DNA of 64,000 nucleotides, from assembly GCA_951640165.1 (NCBI GenBank), contig OX621234.1:24060549-24124548 (forward strand). The letters are read 5' to 3'. The notes below the pieces were generated by a model that was not told the origin of the DNA, did not search any database, and worked only from the letters and a program-made list of their open reading frames with translations. Below are positions 1 through 10,722 of the stretch, one piece after another (positions within the stretch are counted from its first letter, which is position 1; each line of letters starts with the position of its first letter). This stretch comes from Pseudoips prasinana. Its lineage: Eukaryota; Arthropoda; Insecta; Lepidoptera; Nolidae. Made by a program: the position numbers and the translations under genes.

Positions 1-37
1 CATAAATATTAGAGAAACCTAGAATAACAATTATAAC

Positions 38-250
38 CAGGCGCAGCTACTAAGACTGTCGGGTTTGATTCCTGCACAAAACAACTGTTTGTATGACTCA
101 TAAGTAGTTATTCCGAATCTGGGTGTAGGTGTTTCATGTCTTCAATTACATATAAATTTATAAAGGACTCTGCTACACGGGGATTAATTTTCCTAGTGTG
201 TGTTTCTGTAAATAGAGAAGAGACAGATTTATTAAACTAATACCTGTTTT
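38..250 (+). repeat. tRNA-derived SINE fragment
   Basis: The segment has a box-B-like GGGTTTGATTCCTG near 60, a body reading TCTGGGTGTA near 118 and a CCTAGTGTG tail near 193. I recognise this arrangement from lepidopteran SINEs. The box A half is not visible, so the copy looks 5'-truncated and diverged. The family name is not assigned. Confidence 0.45.
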
Positions 251-518
251 AAGTCAATGCAAGGCCCAAAACTCTTACTGAGTGACTCCGTCGTGTACTT
301 GCCCTGTTTTTAATAATATGACTCCAGTTTGATATGGAGGTATTTCCAAAACAAAAAATAGCTTAGGGCTCGAGATTGCCCTCCCCTATTGCCGACTCCT
401 GCCAGTCCGGCACAGCGACCACGCCCCAAACAGATCACTGCCTTCCCGGAGCTGCTTGTACATGGCGGCAGTGGAGGACACTTCTCACACTGCCACCACA
501 GCCCCGAGGGGAGTTGGG

Positions 519-783
519 CTAACGGCTGCCACCGCCGCCCCGACGCCATCTCCGTCTACGAGCGGGATCGGCTCGTTCGCGATCCCGCTCGGCGGCCGCC
601 TTCTGCAGCAAGACTGCCTCACAGAAGGAGACCACGGCGTTCCATTTGGTGGAGTCGCCAGTCAGCATCGCATACATGACTGCTGGCAAGGAAATATCCC
701 GTCCAATCTCAGCGACCAGGACTCGTCTCTCGGCCTCCTAAGCCGGGAACTCCTCCAGCGTATGCTGGGAAGAGTCCAGGTCA
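519..783 (-). pseudogene. C-terminal end of an R1-clade LINE ORF2
   Basis: Read leftward, the frame gives the residual zinc-knuckle end (QHTLEEFPA, where the usual Cys is Phe and the usual Trp codon is a stop). It continues with LVAEIGRDISLPAV, a WNAVVSFCEAV stretch and an Arg/Gly-rich tail ending at a TAG at 521-519. This order matches the C-terminus of R1/TRAS/SART-type retrotransposon ORF2 proteins. The block is visibly GC-rich in an AT-rich setting. The sequence down to about 360 is probably its 3' UTR. The copy is 5'-truncated and dead. Confidence 0.7.
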
Positions 784-1039
784 GCTTATCTATGACCTAC
801 AATGTATAGTCTATGATAATGGTGTTTTTTCATTTATTATTACACGTAGGCTTAATGAATATAATATGTTTATTTTGGAACAATAATGATAACAAATGAC
901 TTAATAAACATGTTGAAAAATTCCGAAATATTATTTTTTCAAACTATGTTAGGATTTGCAGTTTTTTATGATCATCTCTTCTTCTCTGACCGAATCGGAG
1001 ATGTTTGGTGTACCCTTAACCATCAAGAATACTATGACA
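784..1039. other. AT-rich spacer, nothing recognised
   Basis: No domain, repeat or RNA gene is visible. A 62-codon open frame at 886-1074 has no recognisable features and runs into the repeat that follows. Confidence 0.5.
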
Positions 1040-1131
1040 GTAAACGAGGCACAAGAGGTATGCAAAGATCATGACAAATCCAAATTCGTTGTCTCTACCT
1101 GATTGAAACAGGCGAGAGTCTACGTATTTAT
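1040..1131 (+). repeat. LINE-tail fragment (VCKDRDKW family)
   Basis: The encoded residues EVCKDHDKSKFVVSTY and the DNA match the tail of the leftward fragment at 30269-30505 over about 90 bases. That fragment reads [16 protein letters not shown]. This is a degenerate second copy of the same retrotransposon end, in the opposite orientation, with a small deletion in the SGKQA region. Confidence 0.5.
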
Positions 1132-1394
1132 GCATGCACATCAACACAATCTAGGGATATTGAACATTTCATTGATTATCTAGAAAACTATAAACATTTT
1201 GTTATGACTGTAAATGGAAGAATTAAAGATAATTTCATGGCCGATAATACAACACGATGCGATTTTGTTTTTCTAATTAATAAAAGTCTTAAATTAATTA
1301 AGCCATAGAAAATTACTGAGTGAACAAAAACATTTTATTCTTATAAAATTATTCAATCGAATTAAATGAATAAAAATCTTACCAAATCTGATAA

Positions 1395-2420
1395 TCAGTA
1401 ATCGGTATTTCCTCCTCTAACATTAATCACACAGCGGCAACGATTTTCCATACTTAAAATTAAGGTGTCAATGTCTTGCTGGGGTATGCAGTCCCAAGTT
1501 CTTTTTAAATGTTCGAAAAGTTGTTCTTCTGTTGTCAAGTTGGGCGGAAAATCCCTCAATGCTCTTCGCTGTAACATGTCCCAGGCGTGTTCAATTGGGT
1601 TTAAGTCTGGCGACTGTGGAGGCCAATCTAATACCTGAACATCGTGTTCTCGAAGGGCGGCCCTCACCAGCCGCGCTGTATGGGAAGGTGCATTGTCATG
1701 CATGAGCTGAAATTCTTGCCCCGTTAGGGCCCTGAGCGGGACAATGACACGTTCTACTACCTCCTCACGGTATCTATGGGCAGTCATGCTGCCCTGAATC
1801 CAAATGAGTTGGGTTCGTCCGCCGATTCGTATTCCTGCCCACACCATAATTGTCCCGCCTTGGTAAGAGTGGACCTCCTGTGGATGTCGGAGACGGCTGA
1901 CCCTGCCTGGAGTTCTCCAAACGCGTGTTCGTCTCGAATCTGGATGAAATCCATAGCGGGACTCATCAGTGAACAGCACCAATGACCATTGTTGATCACT
2001 CCATGTCAAATGTTCTTGAGCCCATAAAAGTCGCCTACCGCGATTGCCACGTCGCAGCGCTGGGACTCGTAGCGGTCTGCGAGCATGAAGACCAACTTCA
2101 TGCAGCCTCCTTCGCACGGTTTGGTCGCTCACCAGCAGCTGCTGACCCTCCTGGAGCCTTTGCACTAGTTGCATCGCTGTGATATTGGGTAGTCTTCTGG
2201 CGGTCATTTGGAGAAATCGATCCTGTCTCTGAGTGGTAACACGATATCTACCTATGTGCCGTTCTGCCACATCTCCAGTAGCGCGATAACGTGACCACAG
2301 CCTGGATACCACATTTTGGCTTGTGCCCAGAGACTCAGCAACGACGCGTTGAATAGCACCGTTTTGTAACATGCCAACTGCCCGTAACATTTCATCTCGA
2401 CTCAAATGATGGCGTGGCAT
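1395..2420 (-). CDS. Tc1-type DDE transposase, intact ORF
   Basis: This is a 341-codon uninterrupted frame from the ATG at 2420, giving MPRHHLSRDE. A further in-frame ATG lies at 2441. Tc1 transposases are normally about 340 aa. The N-terminus carries two helix-turn-helix-like segments for binding the inverted repeats. The catalytic triad is visible in LFTDES (D159), MHDNAPSH (D249) and NPIEH (E284), numbering from the upstream ATG. The spacing is DD34E, diagnostic of Tc1 rather than mariner (DD34D). The protein would cut and paste DNA at TA sites in the nucleus. I could not find convincing terminal inverted repeats within about 150 bp on either side. The gene is therefore intact, but the element's ends are not established and it may be immobile. 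Confidence 0.9.
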   Translation of the reverse strand: MPRHHLSRDEMLRAVGMLQNGAIQRVVAESLGTSQNVVSRLWSRYRATGDVAERHIGRYRVTTQRQDRFLQMTARRLPNITAMQLVQRLQEGQQLLVSDQTVRRRLHEVGLHARRPLRVPALRRGNRGRRLLWAQEHLTWSDQQWSLVLFTDESRYGFHPDSRRTRVWRTPGRVSRLRHPQEVHSYQGGTIMVWAGIRIGGRTQLIWIQGSMTAHRYREEVVERVIVPLRALTGQEFQLMHDNAPSHTARLVRAALREHDVQVLDWPPQSPDLNPIEHAWDMLQRRALRDFPPNLTTEEQLFEHLKRTWDCIPQQDIDTLILSMENRCRCVINVRGGNTDY

Positions 2421-2441
2421 GACGCTAAAAAGCTTACACAA

Positions 2442-3115
2442 CCAATTGAGAAAAGAAAATAAAACAATTTATCAGGTTTTCTTCAATTAACACGCAAAAA
2501 AAATTTTAATGCAACTTCTTGAAATTAGATACAACTCAAGATTGCGCTGTGCTTTGCGTGTTTTCATTTGTTTCTCATTTTAATTTTTAAATTTTGAATA
2601 AAGAATAGACAAGGTTTAAATCTGTAAATAAACTTTTTAAGGAAACTAAATAGGTTTTAAACAATAAAGCCATGTTTGATTTCAAAATAACGTATCCCTA
2701 GACTTTGTTGATGTGTGTATATGTATCTGTACTTCTGCAAAAAATATTTTACATATATTGTACAACGAAACTACATAATAAAACACAAGTTTGATACAAA
2801 ATTCAAAATATGCACATATCAGCATATATCTTGGAAGAATATTAGGTAACTTTATTATATTATGTATGATGCGCACTCGTATGTTTCTTGCCGCAAATAT
2901 TGAACCCCATCTTAACGTTTACGAGCGGCCCTAACATAACAAATTATTATGCTTTCCAAGCCTCTAGAAAATGTATCAAGTTTTATTAGTTGGTGTCACT
3001 GTAAGTCTTAAAATATCCCGTAATGTTATTAAGATCACTCACCTAAAGTTTGTTTTGTTTGATCATTGTAATAGAATGTGACATAACTGCGGAAATAGTT
3101 GTAAAATTCTCCACG
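2442..3115. other. AT-rich spacer, nothing recognised
   Basis: The first 100 bases may belong to the Tc1-type element's non-coding end. The rest shows no supported gene or repeat. Confidence 0.4.
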
Positions 3116-3117
3116 GT

Positions 3118-3400
3118 ATGCTGAGAAAAGCTTCTATTTGTAAAGTCGATGAAACGAGTACACTTGACATCAAGCGTGCCAAGCGGACCCAACAGAATCT
3201 AAGGTTAAAACGTTGAATGGATGGAGATCAGTAAACTGCGCAACGGGGCATATAACGAATAGATTCACTCAGAAGTTTCAATAGTAATCTATAAATCCTC
3301 ATAGTGGCTTTTTCAGTACGCTGAGAAAAGCTTCTTTTTGTAAAGTCGATGAAACTAGTACGCTTGGCATCAAGCGATACCCCACAGGATCTAAGGTTAG
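3118..3400. repeat. Local direct duplication
   Basis: A segment of about 58 bases starting CTGAGAAAAGCTTCT at 3120 recurs at about 3321 with few substitutions (both read TTTGTAAAGTCGATGAAAC). The period is about 200 bases. The intervening part (GTTAAAACGTTGAATGGATG at about 3204) recurs at about 4950, so this is part of a dispersed repeat rather than unique DNA. Confidence 0.6.
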
Positions 3401-4211
3401 TTCCCTGGATATCTACCACAAGCGCACTATATTTTATTGCTTAGCAAAGTTTTGTTTAGTTAATGTACGCAATAGTTCAGACCACTGCCGGAATGGGCTA
3501 TTTATTTTAATGTGCGTTGCTTTATATATTTTATATCATGTGACCATCAAAATATAAATTTTAGGTAAAACACCGATCATCAAAATCACATTTTTTTGTA
3601 AAACACCGACCCAACGCGCTATAATTCGTAGAAAGATATAGATTCTGAGAACAAGTCAGGCTCATATAATTAGGATTCCGTACTAATTTAATATTTGGTA
3701 GGGAACCCTATTTGGGTATAATGGTGGTAGTGGTAGTTCTCATTAAAATAAATTGTGAATATATATATAAATAATAAATTATTAAATTTAATTCACATAA
3801 AATTACTTCAGAATATAATTCGCAGATTTCTAAGCTAGGTTAAAATATGTAAGGTAAAGATTTAAGCTGGGTTAATATTACAGAAATCAGATACACTGAC
3901 TTCTGTATTTTTCGTTTATCTAATGACTAGTTTAGCTGGTAGGGCCAGAGATAGACTGTGGTTCTACGCTTCATTTAGATAGGACGACTTAGCTATGTTG
4001 ATTTTAGGTTGCGGATCAACAACAAAGAGAAGTGCATTGTAAACGCAATAAGCATCGGACGCTTTAGTGGTATTGTCGAAACAAACCAGATCTGCCTCTT
4101 TGTGTTTTACATAGGGCCTACAATGGTTTAGTATTTTTAAGTACTTTGGTTTCTGGCATCTGGTTATAATTCAAGGTGGTGCGAGCAGAACATTTATTTC
4201 ATATTGTAAAT

Positions 4212-4475
4212 TCAAAGTTGGACAGGCCTAATGGCGAGGTTGGCAAATGCTTGCTTTTCATGCCGGAGGTCGTGGGTTGGATTCCCACCCAGGACAGATA
4301 TTTTTGTGCATGAACATGTCTGCTTGTCCTGAGTCTGGGTGTAATTTATCTATATAAGTTTGTCTTTACAAAAGAAACGTGGTATATCAGTTATCTGGTT
4401 TCCATAGTAAAAGCGTTGCTTAGTTTGAGTTCAGATGGCCGTGCGTAAATAATGTCCTAGGATACTATCATTATT
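4212..4475 (+). repeat. tRNA-derived SINE
   Basis: It starts GGCGAGGTTGGCAAATGCTT, with a box-B-like GGGTTGGATTCCCACC, then GTCCTGAGTCTGGGTGTA and a 3' part TGTCCTAGGATACTATC. A second copy of the same family lies at 45885-46545, where it is split by a Helitron. The body (AGTTTGAGTTCAGATGGCC) is shared by both copies. Confidence 0.75.
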
Positions 4476-4944
4476 TATCCATCGCCTAATGATAGAGTTG
4501 TTCAAACACTTATCGGACCATGGAGGATATTTTGGCCCTTTGGGCGCACTAACAGAAATGGCGGTATAAATATCAGACAATCCATTACAATAAAGTTTTA
4601 CCCTTCATGAAATAATAAAATTCCAGCAAAACAATTATTCAAGTGAAATCGAACGCTTACGTCGTCTGTTTTGTAGTGGTTTGGTTGTGGTGGGTATCTA
4701 CCGATATTTAATCATTGGCATGAGGGCAATATCGTATATTGGTAATGATATGAAGAGTCGTAACAGCAGGATCTTCACAAGGTGACTTGTTAGTTAAGAT
4801 AAAATATGATGCACGACCATATTGGGATCGTTTCTAATTTGATTTTGATTTTATTTATGTTAAATAAATAATTTGTTGCTTTATTCGTGCTCGATAAGTC
4901 GCAGTCATGGTTTCTATAACTTAGTTTGAAATCACTTAAAAGTA

Positions 4945-5065
4945 GTAGGTTAAAACGTTGAATGGATGGACATAAGTAAACCGCGCAACGGGTGGACCGT
5001 TGCGCTATGTTCGATGATGAATAGATTTACTCAGAAGCTGCAATTGTAACCCATAAGTTTTTGCA
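4945..5065 (+). repeat. Second copy of the 3.2-kb dispersed repeat
   Basis: GGTTAAAACGTTGAATGGAT is shared with about 3203, followed by matching GTAAACCGCGCAACGGG and ATAGATTTACTCAGAAG blocks. This copy holds extra sequence with a short internal inverted repeat (GCGCAACGG / CCGTTGCGC). Confidence 0.6.
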
Positions 5066-6280
5066 GTGTTTTTTTTTTTCATTTTTAGATGTTAAGATTC
5101 CTTTCTTATCTTATTTTTGATACCCGTCGTTAACTATTTTATATATTGTACATCTACTATCAAATAGTCCCGAGCTCGTAACAGAATCAATAAGCCAAGT
5201 TATAGTTAACTAGAACTATTGAAAGTCTAACACGTGCGTTATGATTTAAGAAAAAATAATACATTTAACAAAACACTTTAAAGTTTTCACAAAAAAAATG
5301 TACTGAATCTACCAATTTCCTCATAAAGATTCGACCTATTCTTGGCCTTCAGTCTAGCGGTAGCGTGTAATGTCATGTTGGAACTTATGTACTGTTTGCA
5401 CTTTCTATGGCGTAATGTGTAAGTCTTTTACTAAAATTAGCTGCCTGGTTGAAACTTCTTTGTCCTCATTGAGATTGGCAGCCACAGCCGCCATATTCAC
5501 GCCATTCTTTGCAAGTCCTGTGGTTGCAGTGTGTTCGAGTCGGGCATGTAAGCGCCGAAACGTTTCCTGGTCGGTGCCAGACGATTAGGAAATTGGCGAC
5601 GCAATTCATGCTGCGCTAATCGGTCGGAGAGATTAACTTAAGTTAATATCGTCAATTATATAACAATAAATGCCAGACAATTACAATGTCTGCGTGAAAC
5701 TGAAAAGAATTGCATCGATTAACGTCGACATCACTTAACACGTGAAGAGATGATGAGAAAATGTTACCAACGCAATGTTACAACCTGGTTCCAGGAAATG
5801 TTCTGTGACTATCACAAAGCATCATAAGCTGCCTCTGGACAAACTATCGTTTCATAGTCAGCATAGCCGAGTAACATGGAGAACAATCTCTTAAAACCAC
5901 TCGCAGACAAGACCGGTGCATCAAAAATACTGTTCGACGTAATCGTTATTAAACAATATATAAATGTCTTACTGCAAAGATAGTAGAGACTTGTGATAGA
6001 CTTCTGCGCTCCTTCTAAGTTTAATATAAAAGTTTTAAGAGTATCACCAGTTATTACACTACTTTGTCCTCGTTGAAGTATTGCAAAAATATATATCCGT
6101 GTGGGTGAACGCTTTTAAACAAGACATCTAATATTTTTAGAAAACAAATATACCTCTAACATCTAAATAATGACTTTCATACTTTTTAATACAATTTAAT
6201 TGATAATTATTACGGACAATTTAACGGCGTAGCGATTATATATCATCAAATAAAGTACACATCTCCATTGTGGGAATCTT
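5066..6280. other. Spacer with no supported gene
   Basis: A short tRNA-like string (GTCTAGCGGTAGCG near 5351) suggests an old SINE head, but no box B lies at the right distance. A GC-richer stretch at 5470-5600 has an open frame without recognisable domains. Nothing else is supported. Confidence 0.35.
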
Positions 6281-6282
6281 AT

Positions 6283-6342
6283 GGACAGGCTTTTGTCCAG
6301 CAGTGGACATAATTCCGTTGACATGATGATGATAATAGACCA
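6283..6342 (+). repeat. RTE/SINE 3' tail fragment
   Basis: CTTTTGTCCAGCAGTGGACA followed by ATGATGATGATAATAG matches the 3' tail of the RTE-type LINE at 49345-49400 and of the repeat at 46790-46868. Confidence 0.6.
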
Positions 6343-7670
6343 TCATAATTACTTATCGTGTTTTATAATCTCCATTATTTATAAAATCATTATAAGAATT
6401 ACGTTTTATATTATTTTTGGTTTGATAAAGTAAAATTTTAATGTATGTATAAATGATTTAATCATATTGGTAATATTTGAATTTGGTGTGTTACAAGAAA
6501 AATAAAAACTATTGTAAATTAGTATAGATGGCGATGTAATATTCGTAAAGTACTCTGATTAATTGTTACTAACCACACTGAATTGTGGTTTGAACCCGAA
6601 GGGACGGCTTTATGGCATGAACTAGTAAGATTGTGTTATTTGATGATTTCAGCCCTCGTCAACCTTGGTGGACATCTTTTACAGATCCTTGAAATAGTGA
6701 CTGTAACATCAACTTTAATACAATCTAAATGATAAAAGTAAACTCAAGTCTTGCGGAGTGATGTAAATGCATTGACATACGCATAACGCAATTATGTCAT
6801 AGGTTTAATAAGTTAAATCTTTTCTTTCATTTCTGATCCCTTGTTATTCCTTGTTTTCAAGCTATTGGGCGCAACATTTTAAATTTGTCAAGAAAGAAAC
6901 GTCGCAATTATGCATCTTTTAGAAAAGTAGCAGATACTACGTATATGATTATTTTATTTTGTAGAACTAAAAAAATTGAGGGGTCTAGCTGTATCTTGTC
7001 TGCACATTGTTATTTTAGGAGCACATGAAATAAAATTTATTCAAACTCAAAGATTAATACAAGGTGTAATATAAACTATCGATGTAACTTAAGACGCTTG
7101 ATTTGTTTATGAACCTCAACAACATCAAGAAAATAAACAATGAAAATATTAAATTTTCCTTAATATACAAGTAGTGTTGGACATCGTTAACATCTTGTAA
7201 ATATATTACTTAATTAATAATACTTTAAATAAAATTACGACAAAATCTTTGATGAGCGTGGTTTAATTTGTGAACTATTTGGTTGCGTCTAGATTATTTC
7301 CGTTAGATGTATTTAAATTCACATTACATAGTGATTTTTTTACTCCTTTCTTCACCAAAATTGGTTATTTTTTTTTACAAACAAGAATCTTTAAAGAGTA
7401 ATATTTTTTTTTTAAATATGTTGTTATCAAAACAATGGCAGAACTAGGGAAATTATTAACGGTATAGCCGAGGCATTTACAATCATTCATCTCGGTTTAT
7501 CGATAATATGAGAACAATAATTAAAAACTATATTTGTATGATTATAACCCGATGTAGATAGATTGATAAAACCAATCTAAGTGAGTCATAAGAAGCAGGT
7601 TAGCTGCATTCACATTAATAATTAAATATGTCAGTGGTCGAAGTTACATCCTTAAAGTATATACATATGT
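6343..7670. other. AT-rich spacer, nothing recognised
   Basis: No open frame with recognisable features, no RNA gene and no clear repeat is visible. Confidence 0.45.
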
Positions 7671-7673
7671 ATA

Positions 7674-8004
7674 TAGCTATGCCCCGCGTTTTCATTCGCG
7701 TTAAAGTAGTTTTCGCATAAAAAAGTAACAAACATGCATCCATACATCTGTACTCACAAACTTTCGCATTTATAATATTAGTAGGATGTGTACCTACAGC
7801 GGTTTTGGCAGTGCACGCCGGAATAGCTCGCAGATGGTAGATTTATTCCTAATGAATATATAAAATGTGTTATTCTTATGTATACGATTTATTATTGTAA
7901 AGTTTCATTAAAATCGATTCAATAGTTTTTACGTGGAAGAGTAACAAACATCCATCCATCCATTCATACTACCAAACTTTCACGTTTATAATATTAGTAG
8001 GATA
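7674..8004 (-). mobile_element. Short non-autonomous Helitron pieces
   Basis: Read leftward, the segment ends GGGGCATAGCT, a variant of the usual GGGCACAGCTAGT Helitron 3' end, at about 7674. It carries CCTACTAATATTATAAA 5'-end-like blocks at about 7774-7790 and again at about 7987-8003. The two 5'-like blocks imply two overlapping or nested copies. A related insertion, in the other orientation, lies at 46021-46430. Such elements encode no protein. Confidence 0.6.
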
Positions 8005-8189
8005 GATATACAACATGTAACTTAATTAACGCACATCCTGAAAATAGTTTGTTCAGAATGGTTTACTGAATCGATTTATATCATTTTTAATATAGGTATT
8101 TTTTTTTCAAAATAATTAAAACTACGGAAATTATTGTCATATTAACCCTATACAGTCAAAATTAATTGAGATGGACCGTATGTCAAATA

Positions 8190-8465
8190 AATTAAATAAA
8201 ATAAAAAATAAAAAAGGTTTTTATTCACGTAGACTTTAAAAAAGCGCTTGTAAATAGTCAGAACATGTTTGTAGTTATATAGTTGTAAACATTAGATATT
8301 ATTTCTAGTAACATAGATATTTAGGTACATCTTGTATGAAAACATTTAAAAAAATTATTTTATTACAGAAATGATATTTAGCTAGCTCGTATCAAGTTAT
8401 TGTCAAGAGATTATGTTTAATTATCTAGTTTAAGTCTAATATTTTTACTACATATTGTCAAGACT
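8190..8465 (-). repeat. LINE 3'-end copy (family of 54.0-54.7 kb)
   Basis: About 270 bases are nearly identical to 54020-54290 and related to 59487-59705. Shared blocks include CACGTAGACTTTAAAAAAGC and GATATTTAGCTAGCT. Read leftward the segment ends in a run of AATAAA-like repeats, as a retrotransposon 3' end does. It is therefore a severely 5'-truncated LINE insertion. Confidence 0.7.
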
Positions 8466-10318
8466 TTTAATAAGTTTTATTCGTATTCATACAAATTCCA
8501 TCATTCAACACAAAATAAAGAAAATTGCAATTATTATTATTTAATTAGTAAATAACAATGCATATACATGTTAAATTAAAAATTCAGTGTATGTATTATG
8601 ATCACAACATAATATTCTAATTGGGGTGTCTGAGGGTGTGTGTTAATTACGTTACATGTTGTATATGGCGATTTTTAATCATTGTTAAAATATGCTTTAA
8701 AATATAATATTCAGCTTTTTTTAAAAATATCGAGTGAATTAACATCCTTAACGTCATCCAAATTGTATGTTTAGTTGTGCCCCCAAATAGTTTATTCTAA
8801 TTCCTGTTTTGCCTTTTGTTGTGAAAGTTATTTGTGAGTGAATGCGTTTCTGAATTAATTTGTACATTGGTTGGTATGGGTTTTTGGATATTCATGAGTT
8901 TCATTTTTTTGGATATACATAGTTATGAATAGTGTTAAGTAGTCATAATTTTTATTTTGTAATATTTGAAGCAGTTTTATATTAGTATTAGCTGCACGAC
9001 CTCACATTTCAATAAGTTACGGTGAAGTTTTACTTAGCTATTTTATATTAAAAAGCGGGTTTTGGTTTGGAATGCATCTAGCCATTGTATGTGATGTAGT
9101 GATCCCACTAGAGAAGACAGTTTGTTACTTATATTATCTATGTGTGCGTTCCATGTCGGTGTTGAATAAGTATGATTGTATCATTTTATACGCTGTTGCA
9201 GTTATGCCAATACTAGATAACCTTTTTAATAGCAATTTGTGATATACAGATGAAAACTCAATTTCCAATATGCCTTTGATATATATCAGTTTTAATTTCC
9301 GTTAGCAACTCTATACTCCACTAAGTGTATGAAATCCAAACTAGTTATGATATAAAAGTCGATTTTTGTCATGTATTAGTCTGATATATAAGATGTTTTC
9401 CAATAATTTAAACCGTACGTGAAAATCTGAAGCAAGGCGGTAATTCCCCAGATATAATTTTATTCCATTTCTACATATAGCAGTATTTTGTTGTTAAGTT
9501 AACCTTTCTGTTCTTTTTATTTCTATGCTGAAATTATTTTTTCAGCTAACGATATTTTTGCTGAGTAGAAGTTAAATTTAAATTTACAAGCCATTTATCA
9601 GCAAGGCATTCACCTTGTTGCAGAATAATATTTTCACAATGTGTGGGGATCGAAGCATACTTTGATTTTACGGTTCTTCGTGGAATTGTGTCTCCCACTT
9701 ATAAAGATATTGCAATTATTATTATTATTATAATTCTCTCATGACACTTTCAGTATTGTTGAGGGTTTATTCATCACCCGGTACATACTTTTTCACTTAG
9801 GTCAGTCCTGATTCCATGACTTCTATTTTCTTAGTAGTATTATTTTGACCCACCAGATCCAATATTTAAGTATTCATGTTATTCTGTCTGTATATCATTA
9901 TAACATTGTGAAATTGGTTATGTTTTTTTTGTAATTTGATTTTATTTATTTACCTTAATTAAAACAGTAAAAATTCGTGTGCGCAATTATAGGACTATTC
10001 TAGGTGTTTGGAAGTGATGTGCTGCTGCATGATGTCTTCCGTCTGTTTTCTTTAATCAGTTCATGGCCCACTACGAGTGGGTGCTGAATTTTTTTTTCTC
10101 ATGACTTAGACCACGCAACAATAACGAAGTTAAAAAGAAATATAGGAGGTCTCTTTTACCCGTGGAGGTGAATTGGGTTGCTGATTCGTCGTATGCTTCG
10201 TTCCTCATCGAATTGCACGTTGATAATATTGTCCGAAGCGCAGGACACTTATTGACGTTACATATACTGGAAACATACAGTGCTTATTTTGATAATGCTC
10301 TACAAATAATTTTTAAAC
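8466..10318. other. AT-rich spacer up to the Polinton
   Basis: I see no gene, RNA or recognisable repeat here. It forms the left flank of the integration site. Confidence 0.45.
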
Positions 10319-10324
10319 AGTAAC
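10319..10324. repeat. Left target-site duplication (AGTAAC)
   Basis: AGTAAC at 10319-10324 is repeated exactly at 25485-25490, immediately outside the element's two ends. Polintons characteristically make 6-bp duplications. The perfect match argues for a relatively recent, unrearranged insertion. Confidence 0.93.
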
Positions 10325-10500
10325 AGTAGTATATTATTGGGCATTCTATACCACTATCGGCAAGTTGCTCGGCGAGTGCGCCTCGCTGCCGATAGTGGTA
10401 TAGAATGCCCAATAATTGATAATCGACTCGCCTTTCCACTCGACCGATAAACTCGACCGAGACAGTACATTTTGCTGCGTACTTGATGAGCAACGATGAT
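10325..10500 (+). repeat. Left terminal inverted repeat with terminal hairpin
   Basis: Positions 10325-10420 match the reverse complement of the right end almost perfectly, then similarity becomes patchy. Within it, 10333-10362 and 10387-10416 are exact 30-bp reverse complements around a 24-nt loop (10363-10386, 17 G/C). Part of the loop can pair again (GCGAG at 10372-10376 with CTCGC at 10382-10386). Downstream, ACTCGACCG occurs twice (10438-10446, 10451-10459). The terminal repeat is where protein-primed replication and integrase cleavage are expected to act. Confidence 0.93.
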
Positions 10501-10722
10501 CATCCATCAACTCTCCGTTTACTTACTCTCTAGTGTATAACTGTATACAACCAATGATCATGCGAGTTTGCTATCGCTCTGAAGGGTGGTACAGAATGCT
10601 TAGTAATGAACAATCCACTCGATCAATGACCAGTAACGCAAAAGAGGTTGTGGTAAGTTTATAAATGTTAACGTACTATATACATTCACTCATTTTTAAT
10701 CGGTTCATTTCCAACAGTAATC
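10501..10722 (+). promoter_or_regulatory. Left subterminal region and ATPase leader
   Basis: It contains diverged pieces matching the right arm in inverted orientation (AACTCTCCGTTTACTTACT near 10509). There is also an AT-rich stretch with TATA-like strings about 50-70 bases before the ATPase ATG (TTTATAAATG near 10659, CTATATACATTC near 10677). A promoter here is an inference from position. Confidence 0.4.

Noticed and set aside
389..809. Two rightward open frames in the GC-rich block
   Set aside because: The leftward strand explains the sequence as an R1-clade LINE C-terminus.
5345..5375. Possible tRNA gene (GTCTAGCGGTAGCG)
   Set aside because: No box B or cloverleaf at the right distance; likely a decayed SINE head.
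10363..10386. True T-shaped parvovirus-type cross arms in the terminal loop
   Set aside because: Only one small stem (GCGAG/CTCGC) fits with an allowable loop; CTCG/CGAG would leave a one-base loop, so a two-arm T structure is not supported.
10284..10493. Leftward open frame across the left terminal repeat
   Set aside because: It is generated by the hairpin repeat itself and crosses the element boundary.
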